Below, piece after piece: positions 1-13,400 of a stretch of 64,000 nt of DNA (positions within the stretch are counted from its first letter, which is position 1; every line of letters begins with the position of its first letter). Position numbers and translations under genes: made by a program. A model generated the notes under the pieces. It saw nothing but the letters and a program-made list of their open reading frames with translations. It was not told where the DNA came from and made no database searches. Origin of the DNA: Antedon bifida (taxonomy: Eukaryota; Echinodermata; Crinoidea; Comatulida; Antedonidae); contig OY727102.1 in the NCBI GenBank assembly GCA_963402885.1, positions 20,460,001-20,524,000 of the forward strand, given 5' to 3'.

Positions 1-1620
1 ATTATAACAATGTGCATGACATTTGCAGTAGTGTAAGTTCTAAACATAAGTTTTAGTTATAAAGCATCTTAGCATGGAGCTATAAATTATAATTTAAATT
101 AATTTATAGCTCCATGATCTTAATATATATTTTAACAAAATTCCAATTAATATTACCTCAATTGTATTTTTACAACAGTAAGACCTGTAAATTACTAATA
201 ATAATGCCAAATAAGGATAAATTAAAATAAAACTCTACACACAAAACTCTGCTTATACTTACTACGCTGCAGAAAAATAATCAGTATTGCTGATAATATT
301 ACTAGTTTGTAAGTGCAATGAAAACTAAGCACTGGCGCTAACAACTAAGTACTCACGCTAACATCAGTTAATTCTAACAGAGTTCAACTTCATCAGAGGG
401 ATCACATTGGCTAGGTGATCAGACTACTCAGGAAAGGCATCATTTCCTTGTCTATGACCTTTGACACATAAGTAAGCGTGCCTGCTGTCAATAAACATTA
501 TTGTGTTTCAGCATAGACATGTGTAATTTCAATATTAAACCAGTTGGTTTAGAAAACAATTCTTTTGTGAACACACTGTATTTGTGTCAATGTTGAAGAA
601 TACAGGTGAAAGTAAATACAGACATTTTTTTTTCAAATTTTTCTACAATTTATTTTTCTCCATATTAACAACCTGTACTTAATGCAATGGAAACTACAGT
701 AATTCTTCTTTCTTTTTTTCAGATTTTTTTCATTTGACTTTTTCTATGTATCATATTTATGATGTATGGATTTGAAATAAAAACAAAGACATAATATTAC
801 CAATACATAAAACAAACAAAACATTTCTCACATCATTTTCAAAAAAACATTACTGCCTGGCATCTAATAAAACAAATTCTGTTATGATAAAAAAAACCAA
901 ATTTACTAAGTGACAATTTTACTCCATTTAAAGCAAACATTTAAACATTTACTAAAAATAATTGAATTTTAGTAATTTCTTAATAATGTTCACTTTCTAT
1001 AAATATATTTTTGTTATATGTTGTTCAATGTTGACATAAGTTTTAAATATCCTTTTCATCTAAAATAATTTCTTTCAAATCCTAATCCCAAGTTATGTCA
1101 TTTCTCTTGACAGACTGTTGGAATTGTGGGAAAAAAACTTTTACAGCCAGCCAATTATTTCCACATCCTCACTATATAGGTCACTAACCAATTTTACACC
1201 ACCTTCAAGAAGGATGGTACTAAAATTGATCAATAATGAAATTAGTCGCAAAAATAACTTAGGCCTAGGCCTACGTAGGCTTGTTTTTAGGCCATAGGCC
1301 TAGGCCTATTTTAACTGGTATTTTGTATTTGAGTGCCACTACTATTATAGATATGATTCTTTGATCAACAACGACGCATCATCTTTATTTAGTAAAAGTG
1401 ATAGATAGACTGATAGACTAGGTAGTTGTCCAGATGAGTAGCCAGTGCAGTTAGGGGGCCTAGCCAGGCCTACTGTACTACCTACTCTAGCTAGCTAGCT
1501 AGAGTCTAGGGAAGACCAGGCAGGTAGGTAGGTCTACTTTATAGTCTACTGTAGATGGGCCTATTCTACTTCTGTACTCAAATAAATTGTTTATTTAGAA
1601 TATCTAGTATCAAAACCTAC

Positions 1621-1637
1621 CGTCCATCGTTTTTCAT
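1621..1637 (-). CDS. Candidate first coding exon of a divergent gene (very tentative)
   Basis: On the minus strand an ATG at 1637 opens a five-codon stretch (M K N D G) followed by a consensus-like donor (gtaggt) at 1620, at the edge of the GC-richer patch. This is the layout expected for a short first coding exon of a gene running left out of the window, divergent from the plakin gene. Nothing downstream was found that continues it, so chance is a real alternative. Confidence 0.15.
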
Positions 1638-2340
1638 GCCTCTCGCCCTCCTTCTTTTAATGAATAGAAGTGTTTTATAAGGCTAGAGGCCTAGCTAGGA
1701 GAGGTAGGCCCGTCTCTCTCTAGTCTGTGCTCCGCAGACAGTCTACAGTCCGCTGCTGCTGCTGTGCTGCTATATCTCGGCACCGTACCAGGAAGCCTGT
1801 TTACGTTTATTCATGCATGACTGGTTCCAAAATGATATTTCCCTAGAGAGGGGGTTGTTCATATTTTTTTAAGATTAAAGATCGATTACCTGAAAAAATA
1901 ATTTTGTAAAATGTTTTTGTTGAATATGATATGCCATTTAAATGCCACATAATATTATTTAGGCCTACCTAAACAACTATAATTTAAAGCAAAATATAGT
2001 CAAATTGACTGAAAGTTTATAAGTGAAAACAGTATTTTAAAGTTTTTAAAAGAATTTTATTAAAACTGTGAAATAGACTTTTCAAAATCTCTCTTTTTTA
2101 TTAATCTTCATTTTTCATGTTTTTGAACAATATATCTTTAAGCTATTAATTTTGACAGCCATTCTGGATTTTACTAAAACTATAAATTGTTTATTAGACA
2201 ATCCAATGCTTGTAGCCTATGTAAACTAATTTGAATGCATCTTAGTTGAGTGTTTACAATTCTTAATTCAGGTGATAATCAGGATGCTTTGGGTTCATTC
2301 ATTCAATTAGTCAGAAAAAAGTCACACTAGAAATGTCATG

Positions 2341-2481
2341 TAAAGCTCTGTCTATACTATCAAACTATCCCATATGGACATGATGATGTCATATCACTAC
2401 CATATTTAAGCATATCAGTACAATATTTGGGCAGATCACAATTTTTTGTCAAACTAGTTTGATAGTGTAGCCAGAGCTTTA
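2341..2481. mobile_element. MITE family 1, copy 1
   Basis: About 140 bp bounded by inverted ends: AAAGCTCTGTCTATACTATC at the left and GATAGTGTAGCCAGAGCTTT at the right. The interior has GTCATATCACTACCATATTT. No coding capacity; TA flanks both sides. Confidence 0.75.
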
Positions 2482-3084
2482 GGTTCTAAAACGTAAAAAT
2501 GATTCCTAACCAAAGATATTGTGGCCCAACCATAGGCGGATTCAAGGAGAATATTTGCAATTTTTAGCCCCCCACCCCCCTATTTCAAAATCCTAGATAC
2601 GCCACCGTAATTACAGTAATTAAAGTGGGTATGCGGGGATCGGTTAGTTAATCTCACTCTTCTGGTTATATGGTGGGTGTCTTCTTCTGAGCAGAAAGCA
2701 TGCTTGTCCATTATCACACCTTCCATTGTAACGTTTACCACAAAGTGAATCAGATCATTTAAAGCTAAGATTAGTTCATGGACAACCAAAGAAAATGTGT
2801 CTCTGGCAAAATTCCTTTAACTTAAAAAACCCATTGTACTGAAGTGTACAGCATGACGATTGTTTTTCTTATGCTAAAAAGCCCTACCCACTTCTACAAG
2901 TGAAGTCGGATCCCATCCGTGACGGACTATCCACTATAGATAATTAAACACTAATACTCGGGCACTCAACACTGAGGAATAAGGTTGATAAAAAGGGTAA
3001 TACGTTGTGATAAGGGCCTGACATAGGAGTGTTGTCAACTGACCAACAGGTAACTGTAGGGACAGTATATAGGTCCAAGTTAGG

Positions 3085-6000
3085 ATGTCGTCAAAAGAAA
3101 AGAAGACACAGTCTCTGAAATTTGGATTTCGACTTCCAAAAGGTAGGTGGTCTAAAGTATCTGTATTTAACACAATTGCATAATAAAAAATAAATAAATC
3201 AGCATCGTATAAAGTATAGTCAACAAAATGTATTCGAATGTAGCCCTATAACACCAATTGACTTTGTAGACCATTTATAATAAGTATAGGCCCAACATAG
3301 GCCTATACGTGGATTAGAGTTTTAGAAGCCTCAGATGCATGTAGGATACGATAATCCTGGATCAATTTTGGTAATGGATTTGGTGGTTTCATTTTTTAAA
3401 AAAGGCCTGTATTATTTGTATATTGATGAGCAGTATATTTAATAACCCATGTCGACATATATAAATTCTTTGAGTGATTTCCATCATTTCGGAGACCATT
3501 TGATATATTAAGTTCTTATATGTTTTTTACCCGACAAGGCTTATATGGATTTACAATATTCACATTGCATGCCCTATGCGGCGTTAGATCATTAGAATAC
3601 AATCATTGCATTGTTATACTATACGTTAAAGTCCTTCTCTCATTGTAATACTTGTTTGTATAGAAATAATGTGCACACGGAACTTACAGTTCACATGACG
3701 TTTTCTGCACTCATGTGGTGGTTCAGTATTAACATCATTAAATATAGACTTAATATAATTGAAGCATATTAAGCCTTGTCTACACTATCAAGCCTTATAT
3801 GTGAAAAAAAATGTGTCCATATATGGATGTCATATCACTACCATATTTCGGCATATCACTACCATTCGGCACATCACACTTTTTTTTGTCAAACTAGTTT
3901 GATAGTGTAGACGGTGAGATTTATAATTATAAGTAAATTATATAAATCCAAGGGCAAATTACTGAAAATAATGACAATTCTATGGATATCAGTGGCTGGA
4001 TCTCAATGGAGATACAAATAAAATAAGCAAAAAGCTAAATCAAAACGATAAAGTAAAACAGGCAGAAAAATTAGCAGAGCTTTCAGGCAACACTAGCACT
4101 TCATCAGTGCAAGGGCTAGTTAATATTAGTGCAAGGACTAAATTCCTCTATTGTATGAACAATAGATGACAAAGAGGTATGGGATGGTGTAGCTATCATT
4201 ACAGGCTAATCAGGGGAGGATTGAGATCAGGGAAGAGTTCGATCACTCTTGCCTAATCCCAGCTTTCAAGTTATCAATCATGGCCTTGACTTTTCCCAGG
4301 CGCTCAGTGCGTCCTGTTTGAACAGTTTAAGTCTCATTGTAGTTTATGCTTTTGTGAAACACTGAACCCTGTGTAGTTCAATTGCACCCTAAAGTCATAA
4401 TATTCTAAACTTCGTAAAATATTGTTGATAATATCGTGGGTTACTCCAAGGCAGGGAGAAGTAAACACTAGAAAAACGCAATGGAGACAATGATTAATGA
4501 ATAAATCCGACTAGGTACAGTTACTCTATAGTCTAGCTATACAATACTGGTAACTGATCCTCAAGGAGGTTACTGTAGGCTCTACTGCCGGAATTCCTTA
4601 CTCCAGACCGAATTGATTGGACATGGCAGCCTAATAAGAATTAGTTCCCTTACAAGTATCTTATGTCCAGCGGCCCCTCTCGTATCTATGTCCAGCGGCC
4701 CCTCTTGTAGGCCTATATTATGACCAGCGGCCCCTCTTGTATATTATGTGCGACCCCTCTTGTATATTATCAGATATTTTACAACAATTATGTAAACTGT
4801 TTTGTATTCACACAAACACATCTTGTGATTTTCGTTGTCTTGTAGATAAAAAGAAATCCAAAAAGAGCAAATCACAAACACTTGAACGGATACATGTATC
4901 GGAGGTATCGGTAAGTCTCATCCTCTCTTTTTCTTTTGAATGCTTACTTACTTCATGCTTACTATAGATGGTAATAAATTGTATACATTAAGAACTGACC
5001 TATCCCTTTAATGTGTGTGGTAAAACTGCTTTAATTACAAATATTACGATTGGTAGAAAAAGACGAATAATATAACCGTTTACTGCAATTATTGAGAAGG
5101 AAAGTATTCATTCGTTTTAGTAACAGAAGGTTTGCAGTTGTGTATCTATGTTTCTTTAAAATATGACAGAGATACAAAATGATAACAAAACTCTGATGTT
5201 ATGGCCAATTACCAAATGATCGAATATAATTAAGTTTTAATTTTTTTTAAATTTTAAGTGCTGAATATTTTGACTATATAATGGTATAGGCAGCATTTAT
5301 GTGTTTTTTTCACGAATAATGTAAGGGACACGGCTGCTGTGTCCTTATCCAATACCATTCATTGCATTGCATATGCAGCGTTTCGTTTATCTAACTTAAA
5401 GTAACTTATTCAACACAATACACTATTGGGCCTATATTTAATCATTGTCAAAACGATTGTAATGACTAATATAATATTACTTTGAGGTACGGTTAAGTGT
5501 AGTTTATTCCATGTAGGCTTAGTTATAACCAAGTCGGAATGGGGTATACAAGCAACAACACTGAAAGAAAAACATAACAATCCGACCGTTTTAAATAAAA
5601 AGTCACAATTTGCGTGAACCAAAGGAATTTTTTTCTGGGGCACTAAATGCTTTTACCAAATACGTACCTATTCATTCGTATACGTTTCACACGTTCTTGA
5701 ATTAACTCAATACTTTTGTATGAATAGTATATTTACTAAAAAATTCACGATAACTGTGGTTTTTATTGTTGATCTCGTGTCTATAGTCAAAAGTCACACC
5801 CCGTGTCTTTGGAAAAACCCACTGAGTTATTTACTCCATTCAATTGGCTTCAGTTTCGATTTTAACCAAGTTTGTGACAAACACGAGCTTCAGTTGTGAA
5901 AAGGTATGATAAAATCACAATATCTGTTTTAACAATACAAAAGATCAACAGTATGTTTAATGTTTGTTATATTTCAAGGTTAAACGCACTGCTGGTTAAA

Positions 6001-7418
6001 TAAATATTACAAATCTTGAATTTATTAAAGCTAAATATACAAAAACAGAAACAGGCCTTTTTTGTAGTAAAATAAAGATAACATCAAAATATCGCTGGTG
6101 GAATATTGTCCTCCACTCGCCTCTTTAAGTTTAAATGCCCACTGGTTCCAAATTTGTTACAATGCAATATTACTGTAGGCCTATCTCCATTGAGATCCAG
6201 CCACTGATACCCACAGCATTGTCATTTTTTCAGTATTTTGCCTTTGGATTTAATGCAAGATTATATTAATAATATTACTGAAAATTGTTTGTAAATTATA
6301 TTATTCTTCAATACGAAAAATATATAACCGACAAAACGCTATTGAAAAAAAGACTAACAAAGTGAACCAAATACTGTCAAGGGGAACCTTTAAACAGAAA
6401 GTACAACAAAGTGTGAAAAGATAATAAAAGTAAATGTGTAAATATGACTTTTCATAGATAGAATTGAGCGGTATAAATCATAGAACAAAGATCAACAGAA
6501 CCGTGCGCCTTATATTGTTATTTGGTTGAGGAGGTGTGAAACAGAATTCCGTCGTATTAAGTTGACTTTTTCGGCTGGTTGGACATATTTAATACCTAAT
6601 TGTATGGTTATTTATTTATTCATTCATTTAGTGAAATCAATAACCTTCGAAATATTTATGTCAAACAAGAAGGTGTGCCGGGATTTAAATACTGTAGTAG
6701 TAATGACCGAGGCATTCGAATTATTTAATCATTTACTTAATTATTACTAATATGATTCCTAATACATTTCGGAATACATTTCATAATAATTGACATTTGA
6801 ACCGCGCATGTATTTCAACATGCATGTTCGTTGCACATTTATAATGGAGACGAGTTCAATTCATGTTTGAATTAAAATCACACAGACAAGTATGTTTTTA
6901 CAGGGTTTGAATGTCTTAATTTCAAAGTACACTACATTCCGGTTTTTCGAAATTCTACAAAATCATAAAACATTACAATTAGTCAATAAAGAATAAATAA
7001 TATGATAGAAATTCTTAAATATATTTCTTATTTTGTAATATTGTTATGTATTTGTTATGCTTTTCTATGTTTAGTTGACAGTAATAACATTTTAGTATCA
7101 CATTTAGGCCTAACAGCAAATAAAGATATTTGTAGAGAAATAGAAGTTCATTTAAAAACACCGGTCAAATAATGCACTTAATGCTTAGTTTTTTGATTGA
7201 TACGTCAGTTTAATAAGTAACTCTATTATCTTGATTTGTCTTCAGCCTTCTAGTCATGAGGCTACGACGAGTTCTGCCGCCGCAACCAATACATCCGTTG
7301 CCGCAACCAATACATCCGTCGTAGTCACAGAGACGGTGCGACATGGACACATTGACGATAGAGAGGATACTATAAGCGAATATAGCCATACAAGTACCGT
7401 ACATTCAGGACCAACAAG
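3085..7418 (+). CDS. Plakin gene exons 1-3: basic leader and Ser/Thr-rich segment
   Basis: Exons 3085-3142, 4846-4910 and 7246-7418 (phases 0>1, 1>0, 0>2). ATG 3085 is the first ATG after an in-frame stop at 3070. The leader is strongly basic (SSKEKK, then DKKKSKKSKS) with a hydrophobic FGFRLPK between. Exon 3 is Ser/Thr/Ala-rich and holds a perfect-register 21-bp duplication at 7279-7320 that codes AATNTSV twice. No membrane segment or signal peptide is visible, so the protein should be cytoplasmic. The leader sits where the calponin-homology domains stand in spectraplakins; it may be an isoform-specific first exon. Confidence 0.75.
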
Positions 7419-10400
7419 GTAATAGTATTCTTCTAATTTTCATCATTAAACCACCCCGTTATCGTACCGGTATGTCGTCACAGTAATACATGCACCAAAA
7501 GTTTCTTGTCTGCTTCTTTTAGGTGTATTTTACAGGTTAAATTCGAGAGATAAAACACGTTTTTAGTATAGTTTAGTTCCTTGTTTGTTTAATATTAACG
7601 TCACAGTTTGTAGACAGCTATTACAAATGTTAACTTATTAAATGAAAATGTATGATATAGAGATGAAAGGGTGATATTTTGTTTAGTACGGATATCAATT
7701 AACTTCTGTACATTGTTAATAGAGCGGAGAATCTGGTTGTTCGTGGAGAAAAAGTTCGTGACCAAATCGAATCTGTCACTCGAGATTTGGACAATATTGA
7801 CTCACAGATCAAAGATGTCGACGGCAAAGCCTCTAAACTGAAGAGCGCAGAAGTGAACAGATTGATATTCATTATAGAGACTAACTTAAAGGTAATCATT
7901 TTAATGTTACTTTTACAAAATTGAATGAACTTACTTTAAAATTATATTGCCAATAATATCGTGTTCCTCTTAAATTCTCAAGGGGTTTACGTGGAAAATT
8001 TAGTGGATTACATTGTCTCACAGCGAACCTATTGGAATTAGTTTTATTATGTGTATTATTTTTATACTAATTTGTAGACATGTGACAAGAATATACACAC
8101 ACTGTATACAAATGTTCATCAGCTTCACGAAGATGGCTACCAAGGTTGGGAGAGACTTCAAGAAAGGTAATTTATAACCAAGATTTTCTGGATGAAAATT
8201 AGTAAATAGATTCTTTCCTTATTAAAAATGATAATGTAAGATAGTACGTTAGTTTGATTCGCTTCTTTTCTTATTCTTAAATCAACATTGAAATTGAGCC
8301 AAATCAGCCGAAAGACCGAAATCAGTACCAGGAGTGAGCCCAACTTAATACATTTTAATGTACAAACCTATATCTTGATTTAACAAAAAAATTCTGTTCT
8401 AAAAATAATCTTTTTATAATTGTATATCATAGAATTGAAGAGCTTCAAAAACGCTCCGCTATTCTCAGCACATTTGAGATTAGAAGCAGATCAGAGAAAG
8501 ACTCCACGATGATCAAGACCCACGGTGAAGGAATGAGTATATCAAAGAAAAAAGAAGAGAAAAGAGAGGAAAGAATTGTCGTCAGAGATGAGATTTATAT
8601 CTTCATGACAGAATGCCTGACCTGGATACAGAAGATGATGGTATGTATAGAAAACGTTTTTGTTGATGCTATTGGTTAAAGTGTATAATATATCTTATTT
8701 AAATTTACCAGAACATGAATAAACTATCTTGATTCCTCTATCTAAAATGCTGTAGTTTGTACCACAACTTTTCACAGCAATTATCGCAGAAACTGGTTGT
8801 TCATAATTCAAACTTTTCACGTGATTTGTATAGTTGTGTGATGACAGTAGAGTACTATTGTTTACTGCACATTATCTGTTTTCCATTTATTTTATTTTTT
8901 TATGTCTATAGTCAACAGTGAACAAAATGTCATATGGCAGTGATGTATCCAGTATCAGAGATCTGTATCATAAACTATCTTTAGAACTTGAGAACATACG
9001 GCAGTACAGAGCTAACCTGGATCAGTGCCAAAGAGATCGTACCAAATATTCTGGAGAGGAACTGAGAAAGTACAATGCCACGCTCCAGAAGATTGAAGCA
9101 GAGTACCAGAGACTGTTGGACGCTGCGCTGCGTCGTCTTCATCTGCTCGAGGTCTTGCTCGAGTTCTCACAAGATGCCACTCGAGAGTTGTCTTGGCTTG
9201 ATGGCCTTGGTGATATAGAAGCACAATGGGAAAATACTCATCCTACTATCAAAGAGATGGAAGATCACATTTTGGTAGGACATCTTAGTTATTAAAATAA
9301 CAATTTAAATTTGTATTTTGTTTGTTCTTTAAACCAAACAAAAACAACTAATATACCTAGACCTTCAGTATATAGGGTAGTTGATCATATTTATCATAAC
9401 GTCTTATTATCTTCTTAGAGTCTGGCTGGCGAAATAGAAAGACATAGAGACGAGTTCAACCAGGTGATACAAAGAGGAGAGACAATGATCAGCCAAGATC
9501 ACCCAGGCTCAGAATGCATCAAGGTATAGTCATTTTATTTCTTCAGATGTCATGTTAATTGCATTCAATAATCCATTGAGAATTCGGATATAAGTGAATT
9601 TCATAGGCAATAAACCTCAAACATATATGTTTCATTCAAAAAATAGCTGGTGGTTTTATACGCGCGTCGGACTGATTTTTTTCTCTCTCCAGAAATACTT
9701 AACTGCGATGAAAGGACAATGGGCGTGGTTGATAGACTTTAAAGCATCAGTTGAAAAACATCTCACTGTAACTCGTGGTAATTACGATGTAAGTTGACCA
9801 TAGCATTGTGTGATCGTCTGATGCTTAGTTTCTTTAATTGGAGTTTTGTTATTAATGATATGTTTAATATTCTGAAGTATATAATACGAATTTATTCACA
9901 GGTACATTGAAATCAGAGAGCCGGATGTAAATGGATTCGTATTAAGCCCTATATAGCACTTTAAACAATATTCAAGATCGTCTCGAGGCAATCGGCATTG
10001 TTGTACATTCTCTTAATCATTATGTGTATTTAGATAAGTATAGGGGCTTATGTCCAAACAAAAAAATACGGAATAGGCTAATATTTATCTTTCATAACAT
10101 TTTTTTTTATATTAAAGGTTCTTGAAAAGAGCTACCATGATGAAGTCACGCTCGCCGTTGAACTACTGACTTGGATGTCAAATGTTGAACACACACTTGG
10201 GTCTATGCAGCCACAGGCTCAACAATCTAAACTTCTAGAAACTCAACTACAAGATGTTAAGGTTAGTCAATATAGTAGATTATTAGCTCGATAATTGCCT
10301 AAAGCTCTTTCTACACTATCAAACTGTATGTGACGACAACATGTGATGTGCCCATATATGGACACGATAATGTCATATCACTAACATATTTGGGCACATT

Positions 10401-13400
10401 ACACATTTTTTTTGTCAAACTAGTTTGATAGTGTAGACAGAGCTTAATAGTTAGTACAGCAGGTATGCATCATTATTGCTGGTTATACGGTCGTTTTTAC
10501 AGAATGTGCACACAGATGTACAAGGCCATCAGAGGGCAATTCGTGATTGCGAAGACAGTATGCAACTGTTTGTTAACATGCACAACGCTGCCCTTGGACG
10601 TGACCAGATTGACGCAATCAATGACTATATATCCCGGATGATAGATTTATTTGATCGTCTTCAAAATCAAGTTAGAGTTCGTGAAAAACATCTGACTAGC
10701 GCCCTCGATTCACTTATAGCTGTCGAACACGATTTGTCAGCGTTGGACATTTGGTTTGAGAAGGCTGTAACAGATATTAGAGAGCTGGGTGGGAACATAA
10801 ACCAAGAAAAAGATGTTGACAAACTGTTTGCACATCTTGATACGATTACAACAGACGTTAAAACAAACACAAAACGTCTGGATAGTATTAAGGATGCTGC
10901 TGAAAATTACATTGCTAGTTGCAAGGTAGGATATACTTAACAGTTAGTAATATTTAATATTTGTAGGCGAATGTAAACAATATCATGAATCGTATCGTGA
11001 TAAGTAAATGCATTATAGTTTCACCCTATGACGTCACTAAAGCGGCAAAACTGACTATATGTATTTCCAATCAATAAAACTACAGTACACGTCGGCGTAT
11101 AAACGCTGAGAATCATCGTTTGTACGCGCGCGAAATATCATGTTCAGTGCTACATATTGATGGTATATAAACTAAACTGGTTAATTAATTTTAAAAACAT
11201 AATATTTTTAATATTTAACTCAACTTAATTAATATAAAAGTACGTTTATTTCTTTAGGAATATAAACATATTCTGAAGGATTTCCGTGAAACTGCACTTT
11301 CCCGCCAATTTAATCGATCGTACGTTGAACCGTCTGATCCAATGTACATACGAGATCGTCTGAACAGACTAATAGCAGATTTCAATCAGCTTCAGATAAC
11401 ATGCGAGGAGACGCATGACAATCTGAAGAAAATTCAGGAAAAACACAGAGTTTTAAAAAATTCACTGTCTACACTAAACTCATGGCTTCAACAAGCAGAG
11501 AATGAAATGGCTAGACTAAACAGGGAGCCAGTAACAACTGATAGAAATACTGTTCAGCAAAGGATAGAACACAGCAAGGTATATCATTTGTATTTCAGTA
11601 TGTTTAGGCCTATGATGTAAACAAGTTACTTTTCATTATACGCAAGCATCATACGATATATTGTACACACAAACCATCATGGTGTGGCCATTTTAAAATT
11701 AATTATGCTGTGATAAAAGTAGGCCTACTATTTTATTTCATTAATAATAACATTAATGTATGTTTAGGCCTTTAATGCTGACGTAACAAACCACGCTAGA
11801 GACATTGATCAACTGAGAGACGATGGCAAGTATCTGGTGCATTCACATCAAGTCATGAAAGAAGAAGTGGACAGAACTCTCGGTAAAAAAAAGCACAGTA
11901 TTTTAAAATAATTAGGTTACCGTAGCTTGCTAATGCTTGGTTCCCACTGGAGACGCAACGTAAGTGAGTTGACCAATCACAAGCGATGGATTATTCGAAC
12001 TGTCACTTGTCATTGGTCAAGACGCTTGCATTGCGTTTACGTCCTTGCGTTACGTAATAGTAACCAAGCTTATGGGAGAAATTATTTTTTTTTAATCTTT
12101 AATTTTTTTACGAAGTATATGTCTATCTAACTTGTTTGCCTTACGTTTGAAATAGATGCGTTTTTCTTGGGCGACAGAGATCGCATACTTAAATACGGTT
12201 ACTTTCTTATTTTTTTTCTCCGTTTTATTGATATTGTAGATGGTATTGTCCAGAGGTACAATGAACTAGAGACAAGTCTCCTAGATCATATTCACAGATT
12301 GAGAGTAGGACTTGATAAAAACCAACATCTAGACGACCTTATCCGATGGTTGGAAGAAAAAGAGAAGCTGGAATTTGAGATGGAAAAAGGAACAATGGTT
12401 GTGATTAAGAGGGAACCACTTTCAACGAGGTTACAGAAATACAGGGTATAGTTATTGTATTATGATTCATGTCTTAGTAGGTCTGTCTTCCAATTTCCAA
12501 AGAGCATTTTGTTGACAACACTGTTTCAGTTTTACCGTGTATCCTCTAGTTATCTCTCTATATTCTCTTTTACGTTGATAGCTTTATAATCTATTTTTAG
12601 GTATTTGAGAAAGAGATTAGTGACTATCAGGACGTGATAGAATCGGTGGTTAGTTCCACATCAGAACTCATCAACTTGGCCAAACCAGAAGAACGCACCA
12701 TCTACCAGTCTAAGCTGGACGACTTTCGGCGGCGACACAACAACTTGATTTCAAATTTGAAAAAGCACGGAGAGCTTCTTCATATGTTTTCAAGTAAACT
12801 GGTTGATCTTGAGTTGGAAGTCGAGAAGTTTGAAAGCTGGCTCTTGCCATTACTTCAAGAGCTTGAAGCAAAAGACATTGCCGAACTAAGCTTATCGGAC
12901 ATGGATTCCAAGTTGCAGGTAAATTTATTTATTTAACTTCTTGTTTTAAATATCTCTTGTAGTTATCTAATTTACATTCTCAGCATCGTCATTATCTTCC
13001 ATTACTGTGCAAAATCTCGCTTTAGTACAGCCATTCATACATTATTTTCTAATTTTTAAGATGGCAGCTCAATATATAAATCGTCAGCAGATACAGTACC
13101 AGAAGATCCTGAGTCTCGCAAGGGAATTGTTTGATCATCCTCGCGCTAATAATACCACACAACTTTCGGCGATGATGATGAACTTTAAACATAACTGGGC
13201 CTCGTTAGAAGCCGCACTTGCTACAAGGTTGGTATCTTAAGACGATGTTGAAATAATTTATAATGATAAGTATATCAATGGTAGTAATTATGATGATTAT
13301 GAGGGATGAAATATGAATATAGAAAATGGTATTGATTATCATGTTATGTAAATCATCATTACAATTGATGACGATTTAAATTAGCATACGGCATAAGTAG

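Larger units (their letters stand above)
1..3084. other. Upstream non-coding DNA of the plakin gene
   Basis: AT-rich sequence with no convincing long coding region. It holds a dense cluster of TAGGCCT words (about 1260-1312), a GC-richer, CT- and CTG-containing patch (about 1490-1800) that could be a promoter or first-exon region, and one MITE copy (2341-2481). The 5' UTR of the plakin gene probably lies in the last part, because an in-frame TAG at 3070-3072 precedes the chosen ATG. No clear TATA box could be assigned. Confidence 0.5.

Noticed and set aside
9012..9224. Antisense 70-codon frame over plakin exon 7
   Set aside because: It is the shadow of a strong coding exon whose sense frame fits the plakin domain and joins in phase on both sides.
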